Of a stretch of 64,000 nt of DNA, positions 15,945-23,458 are shown piece after piece. The DNA is from Azohydromonas lata NBRC 102462 (GTDB lineage: Bacteria > Pseudomonadota > Gammaproteobacteria > Burkholderiales > Burkholderiaceae_C), in contig NZ_BCTC01000023.1 in the NCBI RefSeq assembly GCF_001571085.1, positions 1-64,000 on the forward strand. The letters are read 5' to 3'. The position numbers and the translations under genes are program-made. The notes beneath the pieces were generated by a model. The model worked only from the letters and a program-made list of their open reading frames with translations, was not told where the DNA came from and searched no databases. The first letter of the stretch is position 1, and every line of letters begins with the position of its first letter.

Positions 15945-17833
15945 GCTGCCACCAGCAAATCACTGTGCGTAGGTGCAGGCACCGACGCACGCGCGAGAAA
16001 CACCTCGTCCTTGAAGTACAGGATCTGTCTGCCGTAGATCGCTGGACGGCCCGCGACGTAAACGACCATGTCGCCCGGTTCTAGGATGCGGTCGTCAGCG
16101 TCCTTGACCGGCGCCGGCATACGCATCGCCTCATCGGCCGTGAGCAGCGGGCGGCCGATTTCCTGCATCGTGCGCGACACCTGGCCTTGCATGAACGCGG
16201 TGCGCTTGCCGCTGACTGTCACCGCCTCTTTGACCACCGTGGTCTGCCCGGTGCAGCGCGAGAGGTATTCCGCCGTCTCGACCCGGTTCGGCGGGAACGC
16301 GCCTTGGACGTGGCAGTTGGAGGTGATCGTCTCGTGGTCGCCGTAGCCCTGCGTGGGATGGCGCAACTGCTGCGTGTCCTGCACAACGATGAACGCCTTG
16401 ATGCCGTAGCCAGCCATCCACGACAACGCGTCCTCGAAGCCTGGCAGCTTGCCGTAGGACGGGAACTCGTCCAGCAGCATGAGCAGCTTGTGCTTGTACT
16501 TTGGCGCCGGGCGACCGCCTTCAAACGCGATCTTGTCGCACAGCAACCTGATGGCCATCGTGAGGAACAGCCGCATGAGCGGCTTGATGCGGTCCTTGTC
16601 GTTGGGCTGCGTGGTCAAGTAAAGCGAGATCGCGTCCTGGTGGTGCATCAAGTCCTTAATGCGGAAGTGCGAGTCGCTGACGTTGCGCGCGACGATGGGG
16701 TCGCGGTAGAGCATCAGGTAGGACTTCATGGACGACAGCACCGAGCCGGCTTCCTCTTCGTGCCGGTCAATCTGATCGCGCGCGGCAGAGCCGACCACGG
16801 GATGCACCTGTTCCCCGTCATGCTTGTACGTAGTCATTTCTGGCCACAGGTTGCCGGTCGCACGCGTTGGGTCGGAAACCATTTGGTCGATCAGCGCAAG
16901 CGACGCACAAGGTCCATGCCCGTTTTTGTGCTTGTAGAGCGCGTGGAGGATGAGCCCCTGCAGCAGAGCGAAGCTGGTCTTTTGCCAGTGGGTCTCCATG
17001 CCCTTGCCGTCCGGGTCCACCACCAGCAGCGCGATGTTTTGCACGTCGCCGACTTCGTACTCGGTGCCGAGCCGCACTTCGTCCAACGGATTCCAGTGCA
17101 CGCTGTCCAGCGCCGCCGGCTCGAACTTGAGCACACGCTGTTTGGCAAAGTGCTTGCGCCAGCCGGCAGTTGCCGCGTGCAATTCGGCCTTCAGGTCCGA
17201 CACGATCATGCTCATGAGGTTGGACAACAGCGTCATCAACACCGGGCCAACGCCCTTGCCGGAGCGCGTAGGCGCATAGAACAGGATGTGCTCAGGGCCG
17301 GTGTGGCGCAGGTAGCGCAGCACGCCTTGCTTGTCGATCCAGCCGCCCACATAGCAGGCCATGGCCGCCGGCGCAGGCTGCGTCCTGAGTTTGTTGAGCC
17401 AGTTACCTTGATCGCGCGGCAGCAGCCCAGCGGACTTGATGTCGGTTTCTTCGGCCCAACGCGCGGAACCGTGCATGTACTGGTTCGCTACTGGCGAGTT
17501 GCGCCGAATCATTTGCGTCATCAACGTGACGCCCATGCCCGTGGCCGCAACCAGGGTGCCGACGCTGCCCGCGTTGAGCAGTTCGTTGGGGTAGTGGTCG
17601 TGCCACTTCCAGGCCCAACCCAAGATTGACCAAGGCAGGTAAACATGGCCCACGTTGAGCCCCAGACTGGCGTGGTAGTCAAAGGTGTGTGCGAACTGCT
17701 GAGTCGCTGCCGCAAGGCCCGCAACCATCGAGCCGCAGGCCAGCGCCGGCACAACCTTGCCGCCGCTGCCGCGCTTCTGCTGCTGCTGCCGGATTTGCGG
17801 GCCGACTGCGTTGTTCATGCTGCTGGTCGTCAT
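15941..17833 (-). CDS. traG: TraG/VirD4-type coupling protein
   Basis: 630 residues. This hexameric inner-membrane ATPase links the relaxase-DNA complex to the mating channel. Two N-terminal membrane segments (ALACGSMVAGLAAATQQF; VGTLVAATGMGVTLMTQMI) precede the Walker A FYAPTRSGKGVG at about residues 186-197 and the Walker B LLMLLDEFPSYGKL. Further VirD4 hallmarks are IVVQDTQQLRHPTQGYG and a conserved C-terminal segment. Length matches RP4 TraG. It overlaps traI by four bases and traF by four bases, so traI-traG-traF are translated as a coupled series. Confidence 0.96.
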   Translation of the reverse strand: MTTSSMNNAVGPQIRQQQQKRGSGGKVVPALACGSMVAGLAAATQQFAHTFDYHASLGLNVGHVYLPWSILGWAWKWHDHYPNELLNAGSVGTLVAATGMGVTLMTQMIRRNSPVANQYMHGSARWAEETDIKSAGLLPRDQGNWLNKLRTQPAPAAMACYVGGWIDKQGVLRYLRHTGPEHILFYAPTRSGKGVGPVLMTLLSNLMSMIVSDLKAELHAATAGWRKHFAKQRVLKFEPAALDSVHWNPLDEVRLGTEYEVGDVQNIALLVVDPDGKGMETHWQKTSFALLQGLILHALYKHKNGHGPCASLALIDQMVSDPTRATGNLWPEMTTYKHDGEQVHPVVGSAARDQIDRHEEEAGSVLSSMKSYLMLYRDPIVARNVSDSHFRIKDLMHHQDAISLYLTTQPNDKDRIKPLMRLFLTMAIRLLCDKIAFEGGRPAPKYKHKLLMLLDEFPSYGKLPGFEDALSWMAGYGIKAFIVVQDTQQLRHPTQGYGDHETITSNCHVQGAFPPNRVETAEYLSRCTGQTTVVKEAVTVSGKRTAFMQGQVSRTMQEIGRPLLTADEAMRMPAPVKDADDRILEPGDMVVYVAGRPAIYGRQILYFKDEVFLARASVPAPTHSDLLVAA

Positions 17834-20343
17834 CTGCTGAGTCCTCGTCCGGTGCCCGTGCTGATCGTGGCGTTGGCATTGACCTTGGCCGGCGTGCCCA
17901 GCCCGGTGCGGGCAAGGCGCTGCGCGGTGGTCGCGTCGATGGGCATCACGAGCACTTCGTCGCCGCGCTTCAACAGCGCCAGCAGTTGCTCATCGACGGT
18001 GCGGGTGCCGGCGTAGGTCAGCGGACCTGCCCCGGCGGTGTATCGGGTGTGCTTGGGCACATCCAGGCCGCGCGCACGCTTGTTTTCGCGCTCGGCGATG
18101 TACTTGTCCGCTGCGGTGTAGGCGGCCGGCGAAAAGATCGCGCCGGGGATGCTCCAGCTCGCAGTAGCGGCTGGCGCTGGCGCTGCTGGGCTGGCCGGTG
18201 TGCGGGTTACGGGCCCGCGCTGGCCGGGATCGACCGCCGACAGCGGGCGCAACCGGACGCTAGCGCCGGGCGGCGGCTTGGTGCCAACCTTCGCCACGCG
18301 CGGCTTGTCAACGGTCGCCCGTTGCGCCTGAGGCGCTGCCTGGGGACGCACACGGGCTTGCGGCGGCGGGGTTTTGTCCAGCGGCGGCCGCCGCGCGGGC
18401 TTGGCCTGGACGGCGCCGCGTGCGCGGGCTACCGGCGGGGGCGGCTGGCTTACGCCTCGTCCTCGCCCTCCGCTTCCTGTTTTTCCTCCTGGCCGATGAA
18501 TTGGCCGTCGCACAGCGTCAGTGCGTTGGGCTCCTTCGTGCTCCACACCACCACGAACATCACCCGGCAATAGTTCTTGACCTCCTTCTCGCTGGCGAAC
18601 CACACCGAGTTCGGACAGGTTTCGCAGACGGTCGGAGGCGCGGGGCGGCGGCTTGGCGCCAGCGCGGCGAGCGTCGGGCTTGGGCTGGACGGGGCGGCGG
18701 GCATAGCCAGACGCTGGGTTTGCAGGTCGCTGCCGGTGTAGCCCTCCATCGCGCGGTCCAGCAGTGCGTCGTCCGGGTTCGGGTTGCGGGTAGCCATTTG
18801 GGTACTCCTTCTGCATCAGGGCCTGGCGGTGTCGCTCAAGGCCGGGGTCGGTAAACGTGATAGGCAGACCTAAGTCCACGGCAGCGCGCACGACAGCCGC
18901 CTTGAACTGGATGGACCCGTTGACGGTGATCCGGTCGCCGTACTGCTGGCGGGCCAAGCGCAGCGCGGCGCGCACAGCTTCCTTGTCGGCTTCGCGGGAC
19001 ACCTGCAGCCGCTGGCCGTCATCGCGCACGGCACTGGTGCCGGTGCGGTAGACCACGGTGCCGGCCTTGGTGACGGTGTCGATGTCCGGCACAGCACCAA
19101 CGCCGGTTGCTTGGCCAGCGGCGCGAATGGTGGCGCCGTGCAGGTTCTCGGCTTCGGAGCGCGCGCGCAGCGCGGCGAGTGCTTCAGCGTCGCCCTCGAT
19201 GGCTTGCGACTTCAGCCAGTCGGCCCAGGCCCTGCGCTCGTGGGCGGCCACGATGCGCTGGCGCTGCCGGCCGTAGTCCTCGTGGATCTCGCGCAGCTCG
19301 TTCTTGAGGTTGCGGCTGGCCTGCGCGTAAAGCAGCCGCTTGTCGATGCCGCGGCCATCCACCACGCGCAGCGTTGCCGCGTGCAGCCGGTAGACACGGT
19401 GGGCGTTCTCAACGGCCAAATCCTTCGACCGCTTGGCAGCAGCCAGCTCGGCCACGCGTGTCTCGTAGGCGCTGTCGCGCTCGCGTTGGTAGCGCGCAAA
19501 CAGCTCCGTGGTGTCCACGCGCGTGCGCTTGGGTCGGTACGCATAAGTCTTGCGCGGGTGGCCCGAGTGGCTGGCGCTGGAGGCCTGGAATCGTCCGAGC
19601 CGTTCTTCCAGCGACTGCTTGGACAGGCCACGGTCCACCGTGCTGGCACGCACACGCGTACCGTCGTCGGCTTCGATGGACAGGCCCGCGCCGCGTTCGT
19701 GTATGCGCAGCCCGTGCGCCGCGAGCACTTCGTGCATCTCGGCCCAGGAACCGACGCGCTGCATGTCTGCTAAGCACTCGCGGCGTACCCAGCTCATCAA
19801 GCTTTCGATGCCGGCATGCTGTTCCATGTCGGCCGCCCTGCCCTCCGCCGTGCGGCGGCGCGGCGTGTGGTTGTCGGCCTTCAGCCCGAACTCGCGCTCC
19901 AGCTTTGCGCACACCCTCGCCAATGTCCGGTAGGACTGGAAAGGTTCTTTGAACGTCAGCCGGCGTGGATGCACCTTGTTGATGGCCAGGTGGATGTGGA
20001 GGTTGTCGGTGTCACGGTGGACCACGCTCACGCGCTGGTGCTCGCCCAGCCCCAGGGCATCACAGATGCGCTGCTCGATGGCTTGCAGTTGCTCAGGCGT
20101 GGGCTGCTCGCCGGCCTGGAAGCTCACCAACAGGTGGTAAGTGCGGTCGCCCTTCGCACGCGTGTTGAGCTGCTGCGTGGCGAGCATTTCGGCAACTGCC
20201 GCGTCCAGCGTGGCAGACGCGCAGTTGGTAATGCGAATGTCGCCGACGCGCTCGTGCAGGCCCTGGTCATCCGCCAGGTAGCTCACGAGGTCTGCCATGC
20301 TGCTGCGCGATGGGCTGCGCATGGCTACGTGCTTGGCAATCAC
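17830..20343 (-). CDS. traI: TraI-type relaxase (MOBP), with LPD7 domain
   Basis: 837 residues. It nicks oriT, stays covalently bound to the 5' end and pilots the strand. Key residues fall at the same numbers as I recall for RP4 TraI: Tyr22 in ADLVSYLADDQG, Ser74 in HLLVSFQAG, and His109/His116/His118 in HRDTDNLHIHLAINKVHP. Around residues 430-510 an LPD7-type segment (VYRTGTSAVRDDGQRLQVSR, RQQYGDRITVNGSIQFKAAV) is present. From about residue 515 a Pro/Arg-rich linker follows in which a second gene is embedded in another frame. The C-terminus is again globular (DEQLLALLKRGDEVLVMPID). It overlaps traG by ATGA. A KorB-type box lies upstream of its operon. Confidence 0.96.
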   Translation of the reverse strand: MIAKHVAMRSPSRSSMADLVSYLADDQGLHERVGDIRITNCASATLDAAVAEMLATQQLNTRAKGDRTYHLLVSFQAGEQPTPEQLQAIEQRICDALGLGEHQRVSVVHRDTDNLHIHLAINKVHPRRLTFKEPFQSYRTLARVCAKLEREFGLKADNHTPRRRTAEGRAADMEQHAGIESLMSWVRRECLADMQRVGSWAEMHEVLAAHGLRIHERGAGLSIEADDGTRVRASTVDRGLSKQSLEERLGRFQASSASHSGHPRKTYAYRPKRTRVDTTELFARYQRERDSAYETRVAELAAAKRSKDLAVENAHRVYRLHAATLRVVDGRGIDKRLLYAQASRNLKNELREIHEDYGRQRQRIVAAHERRAWADWLKSQAIEGDAEALAALRARSEAENLHGATIRAAGQATGVGAVPDIDTVTKAGTVVYRTGTSAVRDDGQRLQVSREADKEAVRAALRLARQQYGDRITVNGSIQFKAAVVRAAVDLGLPITFTDPGLERHRQALMQKEYPNGYPQPEPGRRTAGPRDGGLHRQRPANPASGYARRPVQPKPDARRAGAKPPPRASDRLRNLSELGVVRQREGGQELLPGDVRGGVEHEGAQRTDAVRRPIHRPGGKTGSGGRGRGVSQPPPPVARARGAVQAKPARRPPLDKTPPPQARVRPQAAPQAQRATVDKPRVAKVGTKPPPGASVRLRPLSAVDPGQRGPVTRTPASPAAPAPAATASWSIPGAIFSPAAYTAADKYIAERENKRARGLDVPKHTRYTAGAGPLTYAGTRTVDEQLLALLKRGDEVLVMPIDATTAQRLARTGLGTPAKVNANATISTGTGRGLSR
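18450..18797 (-). CDS. Gene embedded in traI in a different frame (TraH-like position)
   Basis: 115 residues, read on the same strand as traI but in another frame. An AAGGAG box lies seven bases before its ATG, much better than chance. The product has ordered features: YTGSDLQTQRLAMPA, then CETCPNSVWFASEKEVKNYC with three Cys, RVMFVVVWSTKEPNALTLCD and an acidic tail. In the traI frame the same bases give only low-complexity Pro/Arg/Gly sequence. In RP4, traH is likewise nested within traI, so this is probably its positional counterpart. Sequence homology to TraH cannot be confirmed here; a zinc site formed by the Cys residues is an inference. Confidence 0.7.
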   Translation of the reverse strand: MATRNPNPDDALLDRAMEGYTGSDLQTQRLAMPAAPSSPSPTLAALAPSRRPAPPTVCETCPNSVWFASEKEVKNYCRVMFVVVWSTKEPNALTLCDGQFIGQEEKQEAEGEDEA

Positions 20344-20358
20344 GGGCGCGGCTGGAGC

Positions 20359-20616
20359 TCAAAGGTTAAACAGGCCGATCACCGCCCAGCCGCTGAGATA
20401 GGCTGCAACGATGCCGAGTGCGTGCTTTCGTTGACCGGCTTTCCAGCGCAGGCCAGCAGCAAAGCCAGTACAGGCACCGGCAATCCAACCGAGCATCACC
20501 CCGAGGCCGAGGTTCGCGATGCCCAGCGCGGGGATCACGATCACGGCAACGATGTAGACGCCGTGCTTATGAAGGAAGGCCGCACACCGTTGGATGAACT
20601 GCTTGACGGTGTTCAT
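20359..20616 (-). CDS. Small inner-membrane protein upstream of traI
   Basis: 85 residues with two or three hydrophobic segments (GVYIVAVIVIPALGIANLGL, GVMLGWIAGACTGFAAGL, GIVAAYLSGWAVIGLF) and short basic loops. It precedes traI by 15 bases and lies just downstream of the KorB-type box at 20643-20661, so it is the first gene of the traI operon. No named family is recognised; a role in transfer is likely only from position. Confidence 0.65.
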   Translation of the reverse strand: MNTVKQFIQRCAAFLHKHGVYIVAVIVIPALGIANLGLGVMLGWIAGACTGFAAGLRWKAGQRKHALGIVAAYLSGWAVIGLFNL

Positions 20617-20642
20617 GCGAAGCGGTCAAGGAAAGGCCGGCA

Positions 20643-20661
20643 GTGTTAAGCCGCTTAACAC
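20643..20661. promoter_or_regulatory. KorB-type operator upstream of the traI operon
   Basis: GTGTTAAGCCGCTTAACAC is a perfect 19-base palindrome around one central C. Its core TTAAGCCGCTTAA differs at symmetric positions from the IncP-1 KorB operator TTTAGCSGCTAAA that I recall, which fits recognition by the diverged KorB encoded at 23455-24561. It lies between traM and the first gene of the traI operon, where repression of relaxase expression would be expected. Confidence 0.7.
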
Positions 20662-20753
20662 CACGGTGATTGCAGTACTGCCGGCGACACCGAGCACTGC
20701 CAAGCGCAGTGGAGTCAGCGGGCCGAATGCGGTGCATGCGCACATGGAAGCTC

Positions 20754-21194
20754 CTATGCCGCAGCCCACGCGACGACGCACGCCGCTACAAGCGTGAGCA
20801 CTGCGGCGGCCATGTTGAAAATTGCTGCTTTGCGGGTGTCGCCGATGTCTTTGCGCATCTGCTCGACGCTGGCGTCTACCAGTGCCTTTAGCGCACTTAC
20901 GGCCTCTCCCGCTCCATCCCCTGCGGTCTTTTGGATGCCAGCCCGGCTGGCTTCCAGCAGTGCGACCACAGCCTTGGTCGCACGGGCCTGCGCATCCTGG
21001 TCAACGCGCTGCACCGTCGATTCAATCTCTGCCTTGAACTTCTCCAGTAACTCGTGCTGGGCGGTTTCGCCGTCCCGCTGCAGCCGCTCAAAAATCGTAA
21101 GCAGCATGAGGATCGGGTCGTCGCGGCCCACGGCAACGCCGTGGCGAACCGCGATCTCCTTGATCATCAGCTCGACGCGTTCCGGCGCACCCAT
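20754..21194 (-). CDS. traM: TraM-like transfer protein
   Basis: 146 residues. An N-terminal domain (PERVELMIKEIAVRHGVAVG) is followed by a long coiled-coil-like helix (HELLEKFKAEIESTVQRVDQ) and a C-terminal membrane anchor (AAAVLTLVAACVVAW). This layout, and its position after a TraK/TraL pair, fit TraM of IncP plasmids, an auxiliary transfer protein of unclear mechanism. The ATG at 21194 overlaps the traL stop; a GTG three bases earlier is a possible alternative. It is the last gene of the traK-traL-traM unit. Confidence 0.75.
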   Translation of the reverse strand: MGAPERVELMIKEIAVRHGVAVGRDDPILMLLTIFERLQRDGETAQHELLEKFKAEIESTVQRVDQDAQARATKAVVALLEASRAGIQKTAGDGAGEAVSALKALVDASVEQMRKDIGDTRKAAIFNMAAAVLTLVAACVVAWAAA

Positions 21195-21919
21195 CACAGC
21201 ACCGTTGCGCCGTCCAGTTGCTCGAACAGCTTGCGCCGCACTGCCGTGAGGCGCTGCTTTGCCATCAACTGCACGCCCTCCGCGGCGATGGCTTCGTCGA
21301 ACGTCAGCCGCGCCTGCAGCATCTGTGAAAAGTCGTGCCCGTGCAGTTCAGGTTTGAAGAAGGGCATTTGGATCAGTGCACTGACCCGGCCCTTGTTGTC
21401 CCGATAGGCCTTCATCTGCTCAAAGCCGCGGCCCTCGTGCTCAATAGGCCCGAAGTACGGATTGAGCCAAACCACGAAAAGCGCCTCAGCCGGGAATTGC
21501 GTTGCGAGCTGGGCGAAGCCCGACACGGTGTCCATGAGGGCTTGACCGCCAGTGATGACCGTGTGAATCACCAGCTCGTGCCCCATGTCTTTGAGCATGC
21601 TCGGCACCTCGTTCGATATAAGGTAGTGCGCGAGCGGAACGAACGACGATGCCCCGTTGTCGATGATCACGTCCGACGTCGATCCTGCAGCGAGCTCGAC
21701 CATGGAGTCGAACTTGCGAGGGTTGATTTCGTCGCCCTCCATGATTTCGACGCGGTGGACGTTGAGCGCCTTGTAGCCGGCAAACGTCGCGTTGACCGGG
21801 TCCGTGCAGATGCAGGTCGGCTCGCCGCCCTTGGTCTTGATGTACTGCGCCAGGACGGAAGCAATGGCTGATTTGCCAACGCCGCCTTTGCCCTGAAGCA
21901 CGGTGTGAATCTTGGTCAT
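21194..21919 (-). CDS. traL: TraL: ParA/MinD-like ATPase of the transfer region
   Basis: 241 residues, the length I recall for RP4 TraL. A deviant Walker A, VLQGKGGVGKSAIASVLAQY, stands at residues 7-26; DVIIDNGASSFVPLAHYL corresponds to the Walker B/switch region and QFPAEALFVVWLNPYF follows. It is an auxiliary protein of conjugation, probably a membrane-associated ATPase; its exact task is unknown even in RP4. The ATG overlaps the traK stop (ATGA) and its stop overlaps the traM start, so the three are coupled. Confidence 0.9.
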   Translation of the reverse strand: MTKIHTVLQGKGGVGKSAIASVLAQYIKTKGGEPTCICTDPVNATFAGYKALNVHRVEIMEGDEINPRKFDSMVELAAGSTSDVIIDNGASSFVPLAHYLISNEVPSMLKDMGHELVIHTVITGGQALMDTVSGFAQLATQFPAEALFVVWLNPYFGPIEHEGRGFEQMKAYRDNKGRVSALIQMPFFKPELHGHDFSQMLQARLTFDEAIAAEGVQLMAKQRLTAVRRKLFEQLDGATVL

Positions 21920-22290
21920 CAGAGAATGTCCTTCGGGTCTTTAGCCGGCTGGTATGTGAAACCAGGCACAGAGGTGTTTGTGCGGCGCGGCTCGGGTTGC
22001 GAACCATGTGAGCTTTTTGCGGACCCTCCAGCCTTTGGCGCTGGGGCGTCCGTGATGTGCGCTTTGACGTGGGTAAGAAAAGTCTCGTACCGGCAAGTCA
22101 ACCGGCCCGTTTCCGTCATGTGCTGCCAGATCGTCTTGAGCGGAAAGCGCGCGTCGATGGCATTGCGCACGTCCTCTTTCACGGCCAGAAAAGCAACCAA
22201 GCTGCGGTCGCGGCGTGGTCTAGGTTCCGCGCTTTGTTTGACCCAGGAGGTCAACTCGTCCACGTACGTATGGGCGGGGGGCTTCGTCAT
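21919..22290 (-). CDS. traK: TraK-like oriT-binding protein
   Basis: 123 residues. The start at 22290 (MTKPPAHTYVDELTSWVKQS) has a GAGG-type box upstream and begins the part that resembles TraK (YVDELTSWVK, then RSLVAFLAVKEDVRNAID and a basic, flexible C-terminus). TraK of RP4 binds next to oriT and wraps the DNA to expose nic. It is transcribed away from oriT, opposite to traJ, exactly as in RP4, and overlaps traL by ATGA. Confidence 0.8.
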   Translation of the reverse strand: MTKPPAHTYVDELTSWVKQSAEPRPRRDRSLVAFLAVKEDVRNAIDARFPLKTIWQHMTETGRLTCRYETFLTHVKAHITDAPAPKAGGSAKSSHGSQPEPRRTNTSVPGFTYQPAKDPKDIL

Positions 22291-22544
22291 GCCTGCCTCA
22301 GCGTTGCCAACGCATTTCGATCCAGCCGGTGCTGCCGCCCTCTGCTTGGATCGGTGCCGCTGCAGTTGTGCACGCCGAAACGCTGTTCCTGCCCTGCTTT
22401 TGCGCTGCAACTCTGGGGTGCATCCTTCATGGTTGCCCTTCTATCGCTGTGTTCGACATATCGTAGCCATACAGTTGCGATATTGGGAAACCAACAGGTG
22501 ATAAATCGTATTTTGCGCGCTAGACTGCCGTGGAGTGACCCGGC

Positions 22545-22675
22545 CCGTAGGGCTGGGCAGGATGGGCGAAGTAGGCCCACCGGCGTAGCCGGTGCCCCTA
22601 CTTCGCTCCCCTTATTCGCGCCGGAGGCGCTCAACGGGCATCCTGCTCTGCGAGGCTGGCCGGCTACCGCCGGTA
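22545..22675. other. oriT: Origin of transfer (oriT), RK2/RP4 type
   Basis: Between traK and traJ lies a large palindrome: arm CGAAGTAGG at 22567-22575, inner stem CACCGGC/GCCGGTG with loop GTA, and arm CCTACTTCG at 22597-22605. On the - strand the sequence beside it reads CCCATCCTG/CCCAGC, which matches the IncP nick consensus (ATCCTG|C) and places nic between 22557 and 22558. To the right, CCCTTATTCGC and a block at 22628-22673 (GCTCAACGGG, then CTCTGCGAGGCTGGCC) agree almost base for base with the RK2 oriT-traJ region as I remember it. TraJ would bind the palindrome and TraI cut at nic. Confidence 0.92.
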
Positions 22676-22691
22676 GAAGCAGCAAACAGGT

Positions 22692-23105
22692 ATGGACAGC
22701 AGAAAGACCGTGACCCGTAAGGGCAGCCCGCCGATCAAGGTGTATTGCCTACCGGAAGAGCGAGCGGGCATAGAAGCGAATGCCAAGCAAGCGCGACTGA
22801 GCGTGGCGCGCTACTTACGTGAAGTAGGTCAGGGGTACAAGCTGGACAGCCGCTTGGACTTGGAAGCGGTGCAAGAGCTGGCTAAGGTCAACGGTGACCT
22901 AGGGCGACTCGGTGGTCTATTAAAGCTGTGGCTCGTGAAGGACGCGCGCACGGCCAGCTTTAGTGAAGCGACCATTGCTAGGCTGTTGGAACGCATAGAG
23001 GTCCAGCAGCAGGAGTTGGGGCGCTTGATGGGAGCCATCGTCAGGCCCCGTGCAGCCCACGCACCCAGCCCACATGGGCCGGGTGTTAAGCCGCTTAACA
23101 ATTAA
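22692..23105 (+). CDS. traJ: TraJ: oriT recognition protein
   Basis: 137 residues. TraJ binds the palindrome beside nic and recruits TraI. The N-terminal half contains the family phrase SPPIKVYCLPEERAGIEANA followed by LSVARYLREVGQGYKLDS, a ribbon-helix-helix-like segment; the C-terminal half is helical. It is read away from oriT, directly behind it. Unlike RP4, where traI follows traJ, here traI is on the other side of oriT. The stop codon overlaps the stop codon of the convergent gene ending at 23102, and a KorB-type box overlaps its last codons. Confidence 0.92.
   Translation: MDSRKTVTRKGSPPIKVYCLPEERAGIEANAKQARLSVARYLREVGQGYKLDSRLDLEAVQELAKVNGDLGRLGGLLKLWLVKDARTASFSEATIARLLERIEVQQQELGRLMGAIVRPRAAHAPSPHGPGVKPLNN
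23083..23101. promoter_or_regulatory. KorB-type operator at the 3' end of traJ
   Basis: GTGTTAAGCCGCTTAACA repeats 18 bases of the box at 20643. It lies inside the last codons of traJ (the residues VKPLNN are encoded by it) and next to the stop of the convergent gene. It is not near any start codon, so it may serve KorB spreading, partition, or transcription blocking rather than simple promoter repression. Confidence 0.65.
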
Positions 23106-23458
23106 CGGCGTTTTTTTCTAGGAGCAGGGGAGGGCGCCGTGTTTCGAATTTGAAAGGCGGCGCGCCCTTCGGCACTGTAGGTAATGGTGCCGTCAACGCC
23201 AAAGGACGGCGTTTCCGAGAACTTCGCAAGCTCGTGAGAAACAAGCCCGGCTTGGGTCTGCTGGTAGACCAGACCGTCTTCCAGCATCAACAGCACGCCG
23301 TCCGTAGGTGCGATCCGGTCAGCGGGGCGTGCATCGAAAAGGTCATACAAGCCTGGGGCAAGCCCGTTTGCTTTCTCAACCCGCTCGTTGACCCATTCAC
23401 TCGCTTGCTCGGCCTGTAGCACCCGATGGCCGTTCATCACAATAAGCCGCTTTCTCAT
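23102..23458 (-). CDS. Conserved plasmid protein downstream of korB
   Basis: 118 residues. It reads MRKRLIVMNGHRVLQAEQAS, then WVNERVEKANGLAPGLYDLF, LLMLEDGLVYQQTQAGLVSH and a basic tail APRKKRR. It overlaps the korB stop by four bases (ATGA), so it is the fourth gene of the korA operon. I recall similar small proteins in the control operons of broad-host-range plasmids but cannot name the family with certainty. A DNA-associated accessory role is suggested only by the basic C-terminus and the operon. Confidence 0.7.
   Translation of the reverse strand: MRKRLIVMNGHRVLQAEQASEWVNERVEKANGLAPGLYDLFDARPADRIAPTDGVLLMLEDGLVYQQTQAGLVSHELAKFSETPSFGVDGTITYSAEGRAAFQIRNTAPSPAPRKKRR

Noticed and set aside
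16187-17629. 480-codon rightward frame opposite traG
   Set aside because: traG is certain from its motifs; the antisense product is low-complexity and typical of high-GC shadow frames.
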